A stretch of 64,000 nt of DNA from Phycisphaerae bacterium (GCA_028289375.1 JANQQK010000039.1:16842-80841), one strand, 5' to 3'; counted from the stretch's first letter, positions 17,328 to 34,615 are shown. Translations and numbers: made by a program. The notes: generated by a model not told the origin, from the letters alone.

Positions 17328-17975
17328 CTATCCCTCATCGCCGGCATTCAACGTCACCGGATCCTTCACCAGCAAATCAAACGCCGATCGCGTCATCACA
17401 AATCGATCGCGACGCAGAATGTCGTACGCCGTCAACTCCGTGATCGGCTTGACTTCGGTCTTGGCCACGTTGCGACCCGAGCGGTACATCATGTCATCCT
17501 GACCACCCATCGCAACGACACAGCCTTTGCTGACACCAAGTCCATTCATCACCGACACGAACTGTTTCGTACTTGGCGAATCGAACTTCGGATCGTCAAC
17601 AACAACAGCACTCTCGCTGACGATCTTGGCAAGGATCGCGTTGTTTCGCGCCAAGCGTCGCATCTTGCGGTTCATCGTCTGATCGTAATTCTGATTGCCC
17701 TTGGCGAACGCGACACCGCCACCCTTACGGACAACCGTGCGACGCGTACCCATGCGGGCGTTGCCTGTGCCCTTCTGGCGATAAAGCTTGCGTGTCGAAC
17801 CTTCGACCATCCCGCGACTCTTGGTCGCCGAGGTGTTCTGACGGGCGTTGGCCCGATACATCACAACCGCCTGCTTGAGCAGCTGAGGCCGCACACGCGT
17901 GCCCAGAATGGCAGGGTCAATCTCGACCGTACCCGATGACTTGCCGTTGTTGTCGTACGTCGGTATCTGCAACAT
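17328..17975 (-). CDS. rplD: 50S ribosomal protein L4
   Basis: A 215-residue uL4 with the tunnel loop SRGMVEGSTRKLYRQKGTGNARMGTRR and the C-terminal LTAYDILRRDRFVMTRSAFDLL. In enterobacteria L4 represses its own operon by binding the S10 leader; whether it does so here is unknown, though hairpins occur ahead of rplC. Between rplC (6 bases) and rplW. Confidence 0.97.
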   Translation of the reverse strand: MLQIPTYDNNGKSSGTVEIDPAILGTRVRPQLLKQAVVMYRANARQNTSATKSRGMVEGSTRKLYRQKGTGNARMGTRRTVVRKGGGVAFAKGNQNYDQTMNRKMRRLARNNAILAKIVSESAVVVDDPKFDSPSTKQFVSVMNGLGVSKGCVVAMGGQDDMMYRSGRNVAKTEVKPITELTAYDILRRDRFVMTRSAFDLLVKDPVTLNAGDEG

Positions 17976-17981
17976 GACCGC

Positions 17982-18629
17982 CTACGCCTTGGTCTTCGCT
18001 TGTCTCACAAAAACAACGCCCCCGTTCGGACCGGGGACGCTACCTTTGATCAACAGCAGATTGTTCTCAACATCCACGCCCATCAATTTCAGATTGCGGG
18101 CAGTGCGACGGACGTGGCCCATATGACCGGCCATCTTCTTGCCCTTGCGAATTCCGCAACCACGGGCGACATCAGAGTGACCACCGATACTACCCGGCGA
18201 TCGGTGCTTGCGCTCAACGCCGTGCGAGGCCAGCTGACCACCAAATCCCCAACGCTTCATAACGCCCTGGAATCCGCGGCCCTTCGACGTGGCCGTCACA
18301 TCAACGAAATTCACGCCCTCGTTGAACTGATCAACCGACAGCACATCGCCCGCGGAAACGTCGGCCGACTCATTCAAGCGCAACTCGCGTGCAAACCGCT
18401 TTGGACCAGTGCCCGCCTTGGCGGCGTGACCGATCAAAGGCCTGGTTGAGCGATGAGGCTTGCAATCTTCAAAGCCCATCTGGACGGCATCGTAGCCATC
18501 CGATTCGTTGTCCTTGACCTGAAGCACGGTACACGGTCCCGCCTGCACCACGGTCACCGGCGTCACAACGCCATTGTCACCGTGAATCCGGGTCATGCCG
18601 ACTTTCTTGCCAATCAGTGCCGGTGTCAT
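17982..18629 (-). CDS. rplC: 50S ribosomal protein L3
   Basis: A 215-residue uL3 with IGKKVGMTRIHGDNG at the N-terminus and the core loop KGRGFQGVMKRWGFGGQLASHG, which reaches towards the peptidyl-transferase centre. The C-terminal LLLIKGSVPGPNGGVVFVRQ is also typical. It starts after a 142-base leader containing two stem-loops downstream of rpsJ. Confidence 0.98.
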   Translation of the reverse strand: MTPALIGKKVGMTRIHGDNGVVTPVTVVQAGPCTVLQVKDNESDGYDAVQMGFEDCKPHRSTRPLIGHAAKAGTGPKRFARELRLNESADVSAGDVLSVDQFNEGVNFVDVTATSKGRGFQGVMKRWGFGGQLASHGVERKHRSPGSIGGHSDVARGCGIRKGKKMAGHMGHVRRTARNLKLMGVDVENNLLLIKGSVPGPNGGVVFVRQAKTKA

Positions 18630-18647
18630 TGCAAACCACCAATATCA

Positions 18648-18697
18648 CCCCGAAGACGAACGGGGCTCAAACCTCTGCCGATCCCAACAGATCGGCA
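18648..18697 (-). promoter_or_regulatory. Tandem stem-loops between rpsJ and rplC
   Basis: Two inverted repeats lie in the 142-base gap. TGCCGATC at 18676-18683 pairs perfectly with GATCGGCA at 18690-18697 over a six-base loop. CCCCG at 18648-18652 pairs with CGGGG at 18661-18665 over eight bases. Neither is followed by a T-run on the minus strand, so they look like an mRNA regulatory or processing element and not a terminator. Function is inferred. Confidence 0.5.
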
Positions 18698-18771
18698 TGC
18701 TCATGTCTTCCAAGAATCTTCAGATGGGGCAGACCGACCAACACCTGATCGGCCACCACACTCGGGCAAGG

Positions 18772-19083
18772 CTACGCCTTGATTTTCACGAACACGCCCG
18801 CCGGAACCACCAAACGGTTCAACGACTCAATGGTCCGCGCCGTTGGCTCGTAAATGTCGACAATGCGCTTGTGCGTCCGAATCTCGAACTGCTCGCGCGA
18901 TTTCTTGTCGATGTGCGGCCCACGCAGCACCGTGTAACGCTCGACCCGCGTCGGAAGCGGGATGGGACCCAGAACCTTCGCGCTGGTGCGCTTTGCATGC
19001 TCCACGATCTCCTTGGCAGACACCTCAAGGGCGCTGGGATCGTAGGATTCCATCCGAATTCTAATCCGTTCGCTCGTTGGCAT
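18772..19083 (-). CDS. rpsJ: 30S ribosomal protein S10
   Basis: A 103-residue uS10 with the [29 protein letters not shown] region and the loop [33 protein letters not shown]. It is part of the 30S head and in other bacteria pairs with NusB in antitermination. It is the first gene of the S10 operon, behind its own promoter, and follows fusA. Confidence 0.98.
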   Translation of the reverse strand: MPTSERIRIRMESYDPSALEVSAKEIVEHAKRTSAKVLGPIPLPTRVERYTVLRGPHIDKKSREQFEIRTHKRIVDIYEPTARTIESLNRLVVPAGVFVKIKA

Positions 19084-19131
19084 TACTTCCTCGTTGCCGG
19101 GTCAGATTCTTAACTTCTCCCGAGTCGGGCG

Positions 19132-19159
19132 AGGATACGAATTTTCGGGGTCTTGTCAA
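19132..19159 (-). promoter_or_regulatory. Promoter of the S10 operon
   Basis: On the minus strand a perfect TTGACA (19154-19159) is separated by 16 bases from TATCCT (19132-19137), about 50 bases ahead of the rpsJ start and within the 111-base fusA-rpsJ gap. The boxes and spacing match the promoter ahead of tRNA-Thr. Confidence 0.7.
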
Positions 19160-19194
19160 CCACGCCCGACCGCTCTTTCTTGTGACTTTTTCCG

Positions 19195-21252
19195 TCAAAA
19201 CACGTCCTTGCCGGAAACCGGGGCAAAATGGGACATCTCCATCGTCGCCGACGCCCGCCCTTGTGTCATGCTGCGCAGCTGCGTCGTGTATCCAAACAAC
19301 TCACGCAGTGGAACGTGGGCGTCCACGACGCGGAATGGCCCCCGAATGTCCGTCCCCGTGATGACCGCTCGGCGGACATTCAAATCGCTGTTGACCGTGC
19401 CAAATGACTCGTCCGGCGTCACGATCTGAACCTTCATCACCGGCTCCAGAACCACCGGATTTGCCTCACGCATTGCGTTTTCGAACGCCACACGGGCCGC
19501 ATTCTCAAACGCCAGCTCGGAGCTCTCGTCTTCGCTCACCTGGGCATCAATCAGCGTCGCCTTCCAGTCGATCACCGGGCTGCCATGCACGACGCCGCTG
19601 GCTGCCGCATCCTGGACGCCCTGTCGAACGGCTTCCAGGAATTCCGGTGTCAGCGTTTCGGGTGGCGTGGCGTCCGCAAACTGCCAACTCTCACCGCCGG
19701 ATTCCCGCTCCATCGGTTCCAATCGCAGTTTGACGACTGCGAAGTGGCCACGACCAGCAAACTCGCGGACAAACCGTCCTTCGGCCTCCGCAGCTGTCGT
19801 GACAGTCTCGCGGAAGGAGACGCGCGGCTGCCCGACGTTCACTTCCACTTTAAAATCATCCCGAATCCGGCGCGTCAGCACCTCAAGATGCAACTCGCCC
19901 ATGCCGGAAATCAGCATTTGGCCCGTTTCCTCGCTGATGCGCGTGTGGAAGGTGGGGTCCTGGCGGGTAAGCGATTGCAATATGCCCACGAGTTTGTCGC
20001 GGTCCTTGGACGAAACCGGCTCGATCGACTGGGCGATGACGGCTTCGGGAAACTCGATTTTTTCAAGCAGAACCGGGGCCTTGGTGTCGCACAAGGTATG
20101 GCCGGTCAGCGATTCCTTCAGGCCGATCACGGCGACGATATCCCCCGCCTCCGCCTGGTCGATCTGCTCACGTTTCTTGGCGAACACGCGGAACATCCGC
20201 GACAGGTTCTCCTTTTCGTTGAGGGCGGGATTGAGCACGCGCGACGACGCCTTCAGCGTTCCCGAATAGACACGCACGTAGCAGAGATCGACGGGCTTTT
20301 CGGCCACGATCTTGAATACGTAGGCTGCCAACGGCCCTTTCGGGTCCGGCTTCAGTTCGATGTCCCCGCCATTCTTGTCGGCTTTGTGCGCGACGACGGG
20401 TGGTACGTCGAGCGGAGACGGCAGGTACCGGACCACGCCATCAAGCAGTCGCTGCACACCGACATACTTCAACGACGAGCCACACAGCGTTGGCTGCAAC
20501 GCGCTTCTGATCGTCCCCTCGCGGAGGGCAGCGATGATATCGTCAGCGGTCAGCGGCTCATCATTCAGGTACTTCTCCATCAGCGCTTCGGAGACTTCAG
20601 CCGCCTTTTCCTCGAGGTTTTTCCTCGCTTCGGTGGCTTCTGCCAGGAGCGATTCGGGGATGTCCTTCTCGACGAACTTGGATCCCTGCGTGTCGGACTG
20701 GTAGTACACCGCTTTCATGGCGATCAGATCGATCAGGCCTTCGAACCTGTTCTCGGCGCCGATCGGAATTTGAACGGGCACCGGATTGGCGCCGAGTCGC
20801 TTCTCGATGGACGCGACGGATGCCTGAAAATCCGCACCAATCTTGTCCATCTTGTTCAGAAAGCAGATGCGCGGGACGTTGTAACGATCGGCTTGATGCC
20901 ACACCGTTTCGCTCTGCGCTTCGACGCCTTCCTTGGCGTCAAATACCGCGATCACACCGTCCAGGACGCGCAGGGATCGTTCGACCTCTGCGGTGAAGTC
21001 GACGTGGCCTGGTGTATCGATCAGGTTGATCGTGTGGTCATGCCAACTGCAGGTCACGGCGGCGGAGTAGATCGTGATGCCGCGTTCCTGCTCCTGCTCA
21101 TCGAAGTCGGTGGTCGTGGTGCCCTCATCGACGTCGCCCATGCGGTGGGTCTTGCCGGCATAGTAGAGCACCCTTTCGGTGGTCGTGGTTTTGCCGGCGT
21201 CGATGTGGGCGGCGATGCCGATGTTGCGGACCTTGGGAAGATCAAGGCTCAT
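19195..21252 (-). CDS. fusA: Elongation factor G
   Basis: A 685-residue translocation GTPase. The G1 loop [13 protein letters not shown]3 DTPGHVD and G4 NKMDK are intact, and domains II to V follow in normal order, including the C-terminal [19 protein letters not shown]. The switch I region reads [21 protein letters not shown], where classical EF-G has GITITSAA, and this part resembles the spirochaete/planctomycete and mitochondrial EF-G branches as I recall them. It is transcribed from its own predicted promoter after the rpsG terminator; tuf is not adjacent. A second EF-G may exist elsewhere in the genome. Confidence 0.95.
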   Translation of the reverse strand: MSLDLPKVRNIGIAAHIDAGKTTTTERVLYYAGKTHRMGDVDEGTTTTDFDEQEQERGITIYSAAVTCSWHDHTINLIDTPGHVDFTAEVERSLRVLDGVIAVFDAKEGVEAQSETVWHQADRYNVPRICFLNKMDKIGADFQASVASIEKRLGANPVPVQIPIGAENRFEGLIDLIAMKAVYYQSDTQGSKFVEKDIPESLLAEATEARKNLEEKAAEVSEALMEKYLNDEPLTADDIIAALREGTIRSALQPTLCGSSLKYVGVQRLLDGVVRYLPSPLDVPPVVAHKADKNGGDIELKPDPKGPLAAYVFKIVAEKPVDLCYVRVYSGTLKASSRVLNPALNEKENLSRMFRVFAKKREQIDQAEAGDIVAVIGLKESLTGHTLCDTKAPVLLEKIEFPEAVIAQSIEPVSSKDRDKLVGILQSLTRQDPTFHTRISEETGQMLISGMGELHLEVLTRRIRDDFKVEVNVGQPRVSFRETVTTAAEAEGRFVREFAGRGHFAVVKLRLEPMERESGGESWQFADATPPETLTPEFLEAVRQGVQDAAASGVVHGSPVIDWKATLIDAQVSEDESSELAFENAARVAFENAMREANPVVLEPVMKVQIVTPDESFGTVNSDLNVRRAVITGTDIRGPFRVVDAHVPLRELFGYTTQLRSMTQGRASATMEMSHFAPVSGKDVF

Positions 21253-21334
21253 GATGCGTCTCTAAACACGTTGTTGCCAGGTATCATCTCGATGATTGTC
21301 GCGATCCGGCGTGCTCAGCGTCACGACGGGGCGC

Positions 21335-21363
21335 ACTATAGTGGTCCGTTCTGCGCATGAAAA
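21335..21363 (-). promoter_or_regulatory. Candidate promoter of fusA
   Basis: On the minus strand TATAGT (21335-21340) lies 17 bases after TTTTCA (21358-21363), a four-of-six -35 match. The -35 box is also the T-run of the rpsG terminator, so the terminator and promoter overlap. Leader to the fusA ATG about 80 bases. Confidence 0.45.
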
Positions 21364-21390
21364 GACCCGATGCGACTGCTCGATCGGGCC
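21359..21390 (-). terminator. Rho-independent terminator after rpsG
   Basis: Arms 21364-21371 and 21383-21390 form an eight-pair stem (one G-U) around an 11-base loop, followed on the minus strand by TTTT. It lies 23 bases after the rpsG stop and closes the rpsL-bioY-rpsG unit. Confidence 0.65.
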
Positions 21391-21412
21391 TCGAATTCGT
21401 TGATTTAGCGAC

Positions 21413-21889
21413 CTACCACGCGAAGTGGGCAAACGCCTTGTTCGCGTCGGCCATGCGGTGCACATTCTCGCGTGTGGTCATGGCGGTTCCTTCGCCCTTG
21501 TACGCATCGGCGATTTCCTGGGCGAGGAATTCGCACATCGGCTTGCCCGAGCGTCCACGGATGGCCGCAAGCACCCAGCGAATCGCGAGCGACTGCTGAC
21601 GCTTGCGGTTGACCTGCATCGGAACCTGGTAGTTCGAGCCGCCAACACGCTTGGAGCGAACCTCGATGTTCGGCTTGACGTTGTTGATCGCCGTCTCAAA
21701 GACTTCGATCGGGGGCACGTCCTTGATGCGCTTGCCGATGATGTCCATGGCATCATAGAAGACGCGCTGTGCGACACTCTTCTTGCCGTCATACATGAGG
21801 CAGTTCACGAACTTGCTGACCAGCTTGCTGTTGAACCGCGGGTCTGGACGAAGTTGCTCAACGGATGATGTGAATCGTTTGTATCCCAT
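21413..21889 (-). CDS. rpsG: 30S ribosomal protein S7
   Basis: A 158-residue uS7 that nucleates assembly of the 30S head. [53 protein letters not shown] and the C-terminal [19 protein letters not shown] are diagnostic. Its upstream neighbour is bioY (17 bases), not rpsL as in nearly all str operons. A terminator follows, separating it from fusA. Confidence 0.98.
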   Translation of the reverse strand: MGYKRFTSSVEQLRPDPRFNSKLVSKFVNCLMYDGKKSVAQRVFYDAMDIIGKRIKDVPPIEVFETAINNVKPNIEVRSKRVGGSNYQVPMQVNRKRQQSLAIRWVLAAIRGRSGKPMCEFLAQEIADAYKGEGTAMTTRENVHRMADANKAFAHFAW

Positions 21890-21906
21890 ACGCCTGTAAA
21901 CCCTGA

Positions 21907-22506
21907 CTAAGCAGATTCCTCGTTGTTTTCCAAATCCGACGCTTTTCCGATCAACGATGTTGCGAATCCGAATGCCTCAAACGCCGCAACCGCAATGGCT
22001 GCTTCAACTGCTGCTTTGACGACAAACGGCTTGAAGCCCTTGGTAAATGCATCGGCCAATGATGGCTCGACCGAAACAGCCAACCACAGCGAACCCATGG
22101 TCAGCACGATCATGGCCCCAACGCCGACGGCCACGCCGCGACCGAGTGTTCCACGCGCCGACCGCGCGATCATCGCTGTCACGAATGCAGCGATCACGAA
22201 TCCCACAAGATAGCCGGCCGTCACGCCCATCAGCCCGGCTGAACCCGGGACGAACATGGGCAATCCCAACGTGCCCAGTCCCACATACGCGACCATCGCA
22301 GCGGCTGCGGCCACGGGTCGCAAGACCAGGCCGGCCAGCAGGACACCGACAAGCTGAAGCGTCATGGGAACCGGCGTGAAGGGTGTCCACACTTTCGCGT
22401 GCGCACCCAGCGCCGTGATCGCACAGATGGCAGCGATCCAGCCAAGCTCGCGCAAGACGGACCGTTGGGTTGTGATGGATGAAACCGTCGCGGTGGAAGT
22501 CGTCAC
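21907..22506 (-). CDS. bioY: BioY, substrate-binding S component of a biotin ECF transporter
   Basis: A 199-residue membrane protein with about six hydrophobic helices. The BioY pattern is clear: [18 protein letters not shown] (the biotin-site loop and helix), [13 protein letters not shown] and [22 protein letters not shown] Gly-rich segments ([18 protein letters not shown]). BioY binds biotin in the inner membrane and works alone or with EcfT/EcfA energising units, none of which is in the window. It starts with GTG. It lies 11 bases after rpsL and 17 before rpsG, inside the str operon, so it should be made in step with ribosomal proteins. The C-terminus is acidic (DLENNEES). Confidence 0.9.
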   Translation of the reverse strand: MTTSTATVSSITTQRSVLRELGWIAAICAITALGAHAKVWTPFTPVPMTLQLVGVLLAGLVLRPVAAAAAMVAYVGLGTLGLPMFVPGSAGLMGVTAGYLVGFVIAAFVTAMIARSARGTLGRGVAVGVGAMIVLTMGSLWLAVSVEPSLADAFTKGFKPFVVKAAVEAAIAVAAFEAFGFATSLIGKASDLENNEESA

Positions 22507-22517
22507 GATCAGATGTC

Positions 22518-22910
22518 CTACTTCTTGCGACGCTTCACGCCGTACTTGCTGCGACCCTGATTACGCGGGCGGTTTTCCTTGTCGCCCTCAACAGCCGAGC
22601 AGTCCAGAGCGCCACGCACAATGTGGTAGCGAACACCGGGCAGGTCACGAACACGTCCGCCACGCACAAGCACGATCGAGTGCTCCTGCAGGTTGTGATC
22701 GATACCACCGATGTAGGCAGTCACTTCCTTGCCGTTGGTCAGGCGGACACGTGCCACCTTACGCAAGGCCGAGTTCGGCTTCTTCGGGGTCTGCGTCTTG
22801 ACGATCAGGCAGACGCCCTGCCGCTGCGGGCACTGGGCAAGATCACGAACCTTGGACTTTTTGCCCACAATTCGGCGTGGCTTACGAACAAGTTGGTTAA
22901 TCGTTGGCAT
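22518..22910 (-). CDS. rpsL: 30S ribosomal protein S12
   Basis: A 130-residue uS12, central to decoding accuracy. [32 protein letters not shown] and [14 protein letters not shown] are canonical except that position 88 is Arg, not the usual Lys; K88R in other bacteria gives streptomycin resistance. A polar insert ([12 protein letters not shown], about 110-121) precedes RSKYGVKR. It is first in a short operon with bioY and rpsG behind its own promoter. Confidence 0.98.
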   Translation of the reverse strand: MPTINQLVRKPRRIVGKKSKVRDLAQCPQRQGVCLIVKTQTPKKPNSALRKVARVRLTNGKEVTAYIGGIDHNLQEHSIVLVRGGRVRDLPGVRYHIVRGALDCSAVEGDKENRPRNQGRSKYGVKRRKK

Positions 22911-22979
22911 AAAACGCTTCTCAAATCCAGTATCGAAGGTGCCTTGTTACGCGTTCGCAGTCTCTGCCGCGAGCCGCAT

Positions 22980-23009
22980 ACTATAGCCCGGAACCGGCGC
23001 GTTTGACAA
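22980..23009 (-). promoter_or_regulatory. Promoter of rpsL-bioY-rpsG
   Basis: On the minus strand TTGTCA (23004-23009) is followed after 18 bases by TATAGT (22980-22985). It lies in the 132-base gap after rpoC, leaving a leader of about 65 bases to the rpsL ATG. Confidence 0.65.
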
Positions 23010-23042
23010 TACCCGCCGATCACGTCTTTCGCTGTCCACTGA

Positions 23043-27497
<4,455 letters not shown>

Positions 27498-27547
27498 CTG
27501 GTTCAATCCTTCTTCCTGCGTTGGTTTCGCTGCCTGCTCAACGCGAT

Positions 27548-28045
27548 TTATTCAGCCGCCACGCTCATCGCCGCGGCGGATTCGGTCTGTGCCTGTGTCG
27601 CAACGTCCAACTTCATGGCCACGACACCACCCATTTTCTTAAAGCCCATCTCCTCGCAGAAGTCAGCCTCCGTGCCGTAACACAGCACGTGGATGTCTTC
27701 GACGCCGAATGCCCGAAGGGCTTCGATCACGCGACGGGCCATCTCATGCGCAATGCCGTCACTGTCATGCTCAATGCGCCCCTCGACGCGCGTCACGGCA
27801 GCCGGTCCCTGAAACGCCGGATCGAGCTTGCACTCGGCCAACTGGCCTCGCACACCGTCGGTCGTCCCGCGGGCGATGCCGATCAACCGTCCATCCTTCC
27901 GCGCGGTGACAAAGCAGCGACTCTGCTCAATCATGCGCGCAAGCTTTTCCCGCGACTCGGGTCTGTGGTGATGCTGCTGGTCGTAAAAGGCAGCCAACTC
28001 ATCCACTTCCACGGATTCAACCGTTTCATACATGACTTCAGACAC
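27548..28045 (-). CDS. GNAT-like acetyltransferase-fold protein inserted between rpoB and rpoC
   Basis: 165 residues, starting at GTG 28043-28045 with a perfect AAGGAGG seven bases upstream, so it is well translated. The fold is GNAT-like: a beta strand with [12 protein letters not shown] (53-64), then CKLDPAFQG (72-80), a helix [19 protein letters not shown] (96-114), a strand IHVLCYG and the typical end [12 protein letters not shown] (128-139). The acetyl-CoA loop, normally R/QxxGxG directly after the strand, is split by about 16 residues, so catalysis is uncertain. It lies 34 bases after rpoB and 50 before rpoC. A role in transcription is only a guess from position. Confidence 0.75.
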   Translation of the reverse strand: MSEVMYETVESVEVDELAAFYDQQHHHRPESREKLARMIEQSRCFVTARKDGRLIGIARGTTDGVRGQLAECKLDPAFQGPAAVTRVEGRIEHDSDGIAHEMARRVIEALRAFGVEDIHVLCYGTEADFCEEMGFKKMGGVVAMKLDVATQAQTESAAAMSVAAE

Positions 28046-28079
28046 TGCGCGACCTCCTTACTCTAAGGTCCATCGCCGA

Positions 28080-31853
<3,774 letters not shown>

Positions 31854-32215
31854 CTTCAACAATCCCTTTCCATCTCATGCCGCCAACATCGCGGCACGCC
31901 GACGCTGAGCCTTCACCACGACACAGCGCAAACGCCGAAAATTCGGACGCCTCTCGACTTCCACTCAATCACGCCAAGGCAGGATCGCCCGCGCGTGACA
32001 CATGGCGCGCACGGATCACCGTCGCACCATGTCGTGCTCGTTGTTCATTCCGGGACAGGTCATCGCCACGGGAGCATCTGTGCGATCGGGCGTCCCACCG
32101 ATTCCCTCGCGGGCATCAGCCGGCGTCTTGCAACACCACCCGTTCTGTCTCGCTCCCCGACGATCAATCGGGAAAAACGTCACCGGCGGGCAAAGCACCC
32201 GCCGGTGCGGGAAAA
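31854..32215. other. Long rplL-rpoB intergenic region
   Basis: About 360 bases without a gene. It contains one strong hairpin near rplL (32182-32206), described separately. The rest is unstructured by eye, with an AAAGGGA-like ribosome-binding site just ahead of rpoB. A comparably long attenuator-bearing gap separates rplL and rpoB in enterobacteria. Confidence 0.6.
32173..32206 (-). terminator. Attenuator-like hairpin between rplL and rpoB
   Basis: ACCGGCGGG at 32182-32190 pairs perfectly with CCCGCCGGT at 32198-32206 across a seven-base loop. On the minus strand, four bases later, comes a run of five T (32173-32177). It lies 10 bases after the rplL stop, where partial termination would lower rpoBC output relative to L7/L12, as in enterobacteria. 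Confidence 0.65.
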
Positions 32216-32623
32216 CTACTTGATCTCGACGGCGCCGCCGGCTTCCTCGAGTTCCTTCTTGAGGGCTTCGGCATCTTCCTTCGAAATGCCCTCTTTGACC
32301 GGCTTTGGTGCGTTGTCCACCAATTCCTTGGCTTCCTTGAGACCAAGACCAGTCGCACCGCGAACAGCCTTGATCACCTGGATCTTCTTGTCGCCAGCAG
32401 CCGCCAAAATGACGTCAAACGAGGTCTTCTCCTCGGCAGCTTCACCACCGCCACCACCACCGCCACCAGCGGCCATCACAACACCGCCACCGGCAGGCTC
32501 GATCCCGTGGACTTCCTTCAGGCAGTCCACCAGATTCTGTGCATCCTTCACCGTCAATCCAACAAGCTTGTCCGCCAATTCCGTGATCTCAGCGGTGAAT
32601 TCCTTCGCAGGTGCCTCAGCCAT
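32216..32623 (-). CDS. rplL: 50S ribosomal protein L7/L12
   Basis: A 135-residue bL12 starting [13 protein letters not shown], with AAGGAG ten bases upstream; a longer in-frame start was rejected. The N-terminal dimerisation helix hairpin, a flexible hinge unusually rich in Gly (eight in a row within AAGGG...GEAAEE, about 58-67) and the factor-binding C-terminal domain ([26 protein letters not shown]) are all present. It recruits translation GTPases to the ribosome stalk. It follows rplJ by 160 bases. Confidence 0.97.
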   Translation of the reverse strand: MAEAPAKEFTAEITELADKLVGLTVKDAQNLVDCLKEVHGIEPAGGGVVMAAGGGGGGGGEAAEEKTSFDVILAAAGDKKIQVIKAVRGATGLGLKEAKELVDNAPKPVKEGISKEDAEALKKELEEAGGAVEIK

Positions 32624-32783
32624 TGCTACCAAACTCCTTCTTATGCATCGCCGGACCAATAGGCGGTATCAACGCGACACCATTTCATCCCGCAAACCTG
32701 CGGAACCTGCCGATCCTCGGCGTCAAAATCCCAATTACACGACCAGCCGAACCACGTCACACGGTTCGCCGGCAAACGCTCGC

Positions 32784-33293
32784 CTACTCCTTATCCGCCA
32801 TCGCCTTCAGGCAACCCGCAATCTTCGCCTGCGGCGAGGACAACGCGCCAGCCAGCGAACGGCCCGGCGAGCCGATCAAACCTGCCAAGTCGCCGAGAAT
32901 CTCCATCCGGCTTTTCATCTTGGCCATCTCGGACACGGGCGTGATTTCCGAGTCGCCCAGCAGAAGACCGTTCTTCAACACGATCTTCGGATACTCCTTG
33001 AGCATCCCGGCAACCGTCTTGGCCACCTCGACGATGGAATCGCCACCGGTCAGCAGCGCACAAGGCCCTTCCAGACTCTCACCCAGCGCGTTCAGCGGAC
33101 CATCCGCGAACGCCCGGCGGGCGAGGCTGTTCTTGATCACCTGGCAGGTGATCGATTTCTCACGGAGTTTACCGCGAACCGCCTGGGTCTCTTCGACCGT
33201 CAGTGCCGTGATGTCGACCACGCACGCTTCCTCCACACCGACATAGCGGCTGCGAAGCGTATCGGTCACCATTTCCTTGAGGGCTTTACTCAT
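32784..33293 (-). CDS. rplJ: 50S ribosomal protein L10
   Basis: A 169-residue uL10, the stalk base that holds L12 dimers. VVDITALTVEETQAVRGKLREKSITCQVIKNSLARRAF is the rRNA-binding N-terminal domain, and the C-terminal helix binds L12. Between rplA (62 bases) and rplL. Ordinary for the family. Confidence 0.96.
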   Translation of the reverse strand: MSKALKEMVTDTLRSRYVGVEEACVVDITALTVEETQAVRGKLREKSITCQVIKNSLARRAFADGPLNALGESLEGPCALLTGGDSIVEVAKTVAGMLKEYPKIVLKNGLLLGDSEITPVSEMAKMKSRMEILGDLAGLIGSPGRSLAGALSSPQAKIAGCLKAMADKE

Positions 33294-33355
33294 GATATTC
33301 GTTCCACAAAAAGACCAGGCGTATCACGCGTGCCTTCTGATTGTTAACCAAACCC

Positions 33356-34087
33356 CTACGACTGATCCACCGCCAGCGACACCGACGGCGTCATCGTCGC
33401 CGACAGCGATACGCGCTTGATGTACGTTCCCTTTGCGGCGGCTGGCTTGATCTTCTGAATCTGATGAACCACCGCCTCGATATTCTCTTTCAGGTCGGCC
33501 GTCGGAAAACTCACCTTGCCAACCGGAAGATGAATGTTGCCGCCGGCATCATTGCGATACTCGAGCTTGCCAGCCGCAAATTCCTTCACCGCCGTCACGA
33601 TGTCCGGCGTCACCGTGCCCGCCTTCGGGGTCGGCATCTTGCCCTGAGGACCGAGAACCTTACCGAGTCGGCCAACCTTGCCCATCATCGATGGATGCGC
33701 GATGGCGACATCGAAGTCCATCCAGCCCTTGTTAATCTTGTCGACCAACTCATCGGAACCGGCTTCGATGGCGCCGGCTTCTTTCGCTTCGGCCGCCTTG
33801 TCGTCGTCGCAAAAGACGATGACCGTCTTGGTCTTGCCGATGCCCTTCGGCAGCGACATCGAACCACGCAGCATCTGATCAGCCTGCTTCGGGTCGATCC
33901 CGAGATGCATGCACAACTCGACCGTCTGGTCGAATCCCTTGCGCTTGCGGCCATTCTTATAGCCACGGTCCGACCCGACGCCCGCCAAACGCTTGACCGT
34001 CTCAATGCCGGCATCCAGCTCGACAGACTCCTTCGAGCCACCGCCGGCGTCCAACTGCTTGCGATACCGAACACTCTGTTTTGGCAT
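33356..34087 (-). CDS. rplA: 50S ribosomal protein L1
   Basis: A 243-residue uL1 of the mobile stalk by the E site. VELCMHLGIDPKQADQMLRGSMSLPKG, the GRLGKVLGPQGKMPTPKAGTVT signature and the C-terminal AAKGTYIKRVSLSATM are diagnostic. It is 38 bases downstream of rplK; L1 often represses this pair in other bacteria. Confidence 0.97.
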   Translation of the reverse strand: MPKQSVRYRKQLDAGGGSKESVELDAGIETVKRLAGVGSDRGYKNGRKRKGFDQTVELCMHLGIDPKQADQMLRGSMSLPKGIGKTKTVIVFCDDDKAAEAKEAGAIEAGSDELVDKINKGWMDFDVAIAHPSMMGKVGRLGKVLGPQGKMPTPKAGTVTPDIVTAVKEFAAGKLEYRNDAGGNIHLPVGKVSFPTADLKENIEAVVHQIQKIKPAAAKGTYIKRVSLSATMTPSVSLAVDQS

Positions 34088-34125
34088 ATCTCAAACTCCA
34101 CCGGCCCGCCGGCCGGAATCACTTC

Positions 34126-34554
34126 CTAGTCCACCACCGTGATGCCCATCGAGCGAGCGGTACCAGCCACAATCCGGCCGGCTGCCTCGACGTCGTACGC
34201 ATTCAGGTCGTTCAGTTTCTTTTCCGCAATCTCGCGGACCTGCGCCATCGTCACCGAACCCACCTTCTCCTTGTGCGGCACGCCGCTGCCCTTGGCGACA
34301 CCAGCCGCCTCCTTGAGCAACACCGCCGCCGGCGGACTCTTCACCTCATAGGTGAATGAGCGATCACCATAAACCGTGATCACCACCGTCACCGGCATGC
34401 CGTTCAGGTCGGCCGTCGACGCATTGAACTGCTGGACGAACTGACCAATATTGACACCCTGCGCACCCAGCGCGGGACCGATCGGTGGAGCCGGGGTCGC
34501 CTGACCACCCGGTGCCTGCAACTTGATGGTTCCGGTTACTTCCTTCTTAGCCAC
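34126..34554 (-). CDS. rplK: 50S ribosomal protein L11
   Basis: A 142-residue uL11, the thiostrepton-site protein. [21 protein letters not shown] and the C-terminal [12 protein letters not shown] are canonical. It starts with GTG, with GAGG eight bases upstream. It follows nusG by 61 bases in the usual secE-nusG-rplK-rplA order. Confidence 0.97.
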   Translation of the reverse strand: MAKKEVTGTIKLQAPGGQATPAPPIGPALGAQGVNIGQFVQQFNASTADLNGMPVTVVITVYGDRSFTYEVKSPPAAVLLKEAAGVAKGSGVPHKEKVGSVTMAQVREIAEKKLNDLNAYDVEAAGRIVAGTARSMGITVVD

Positions 34555-34615
34555 TGCAATTACCTCGTATCACGAAACCACGAACAGATGGGCACGCTTC
34601 GCCCACCGCACAGGT

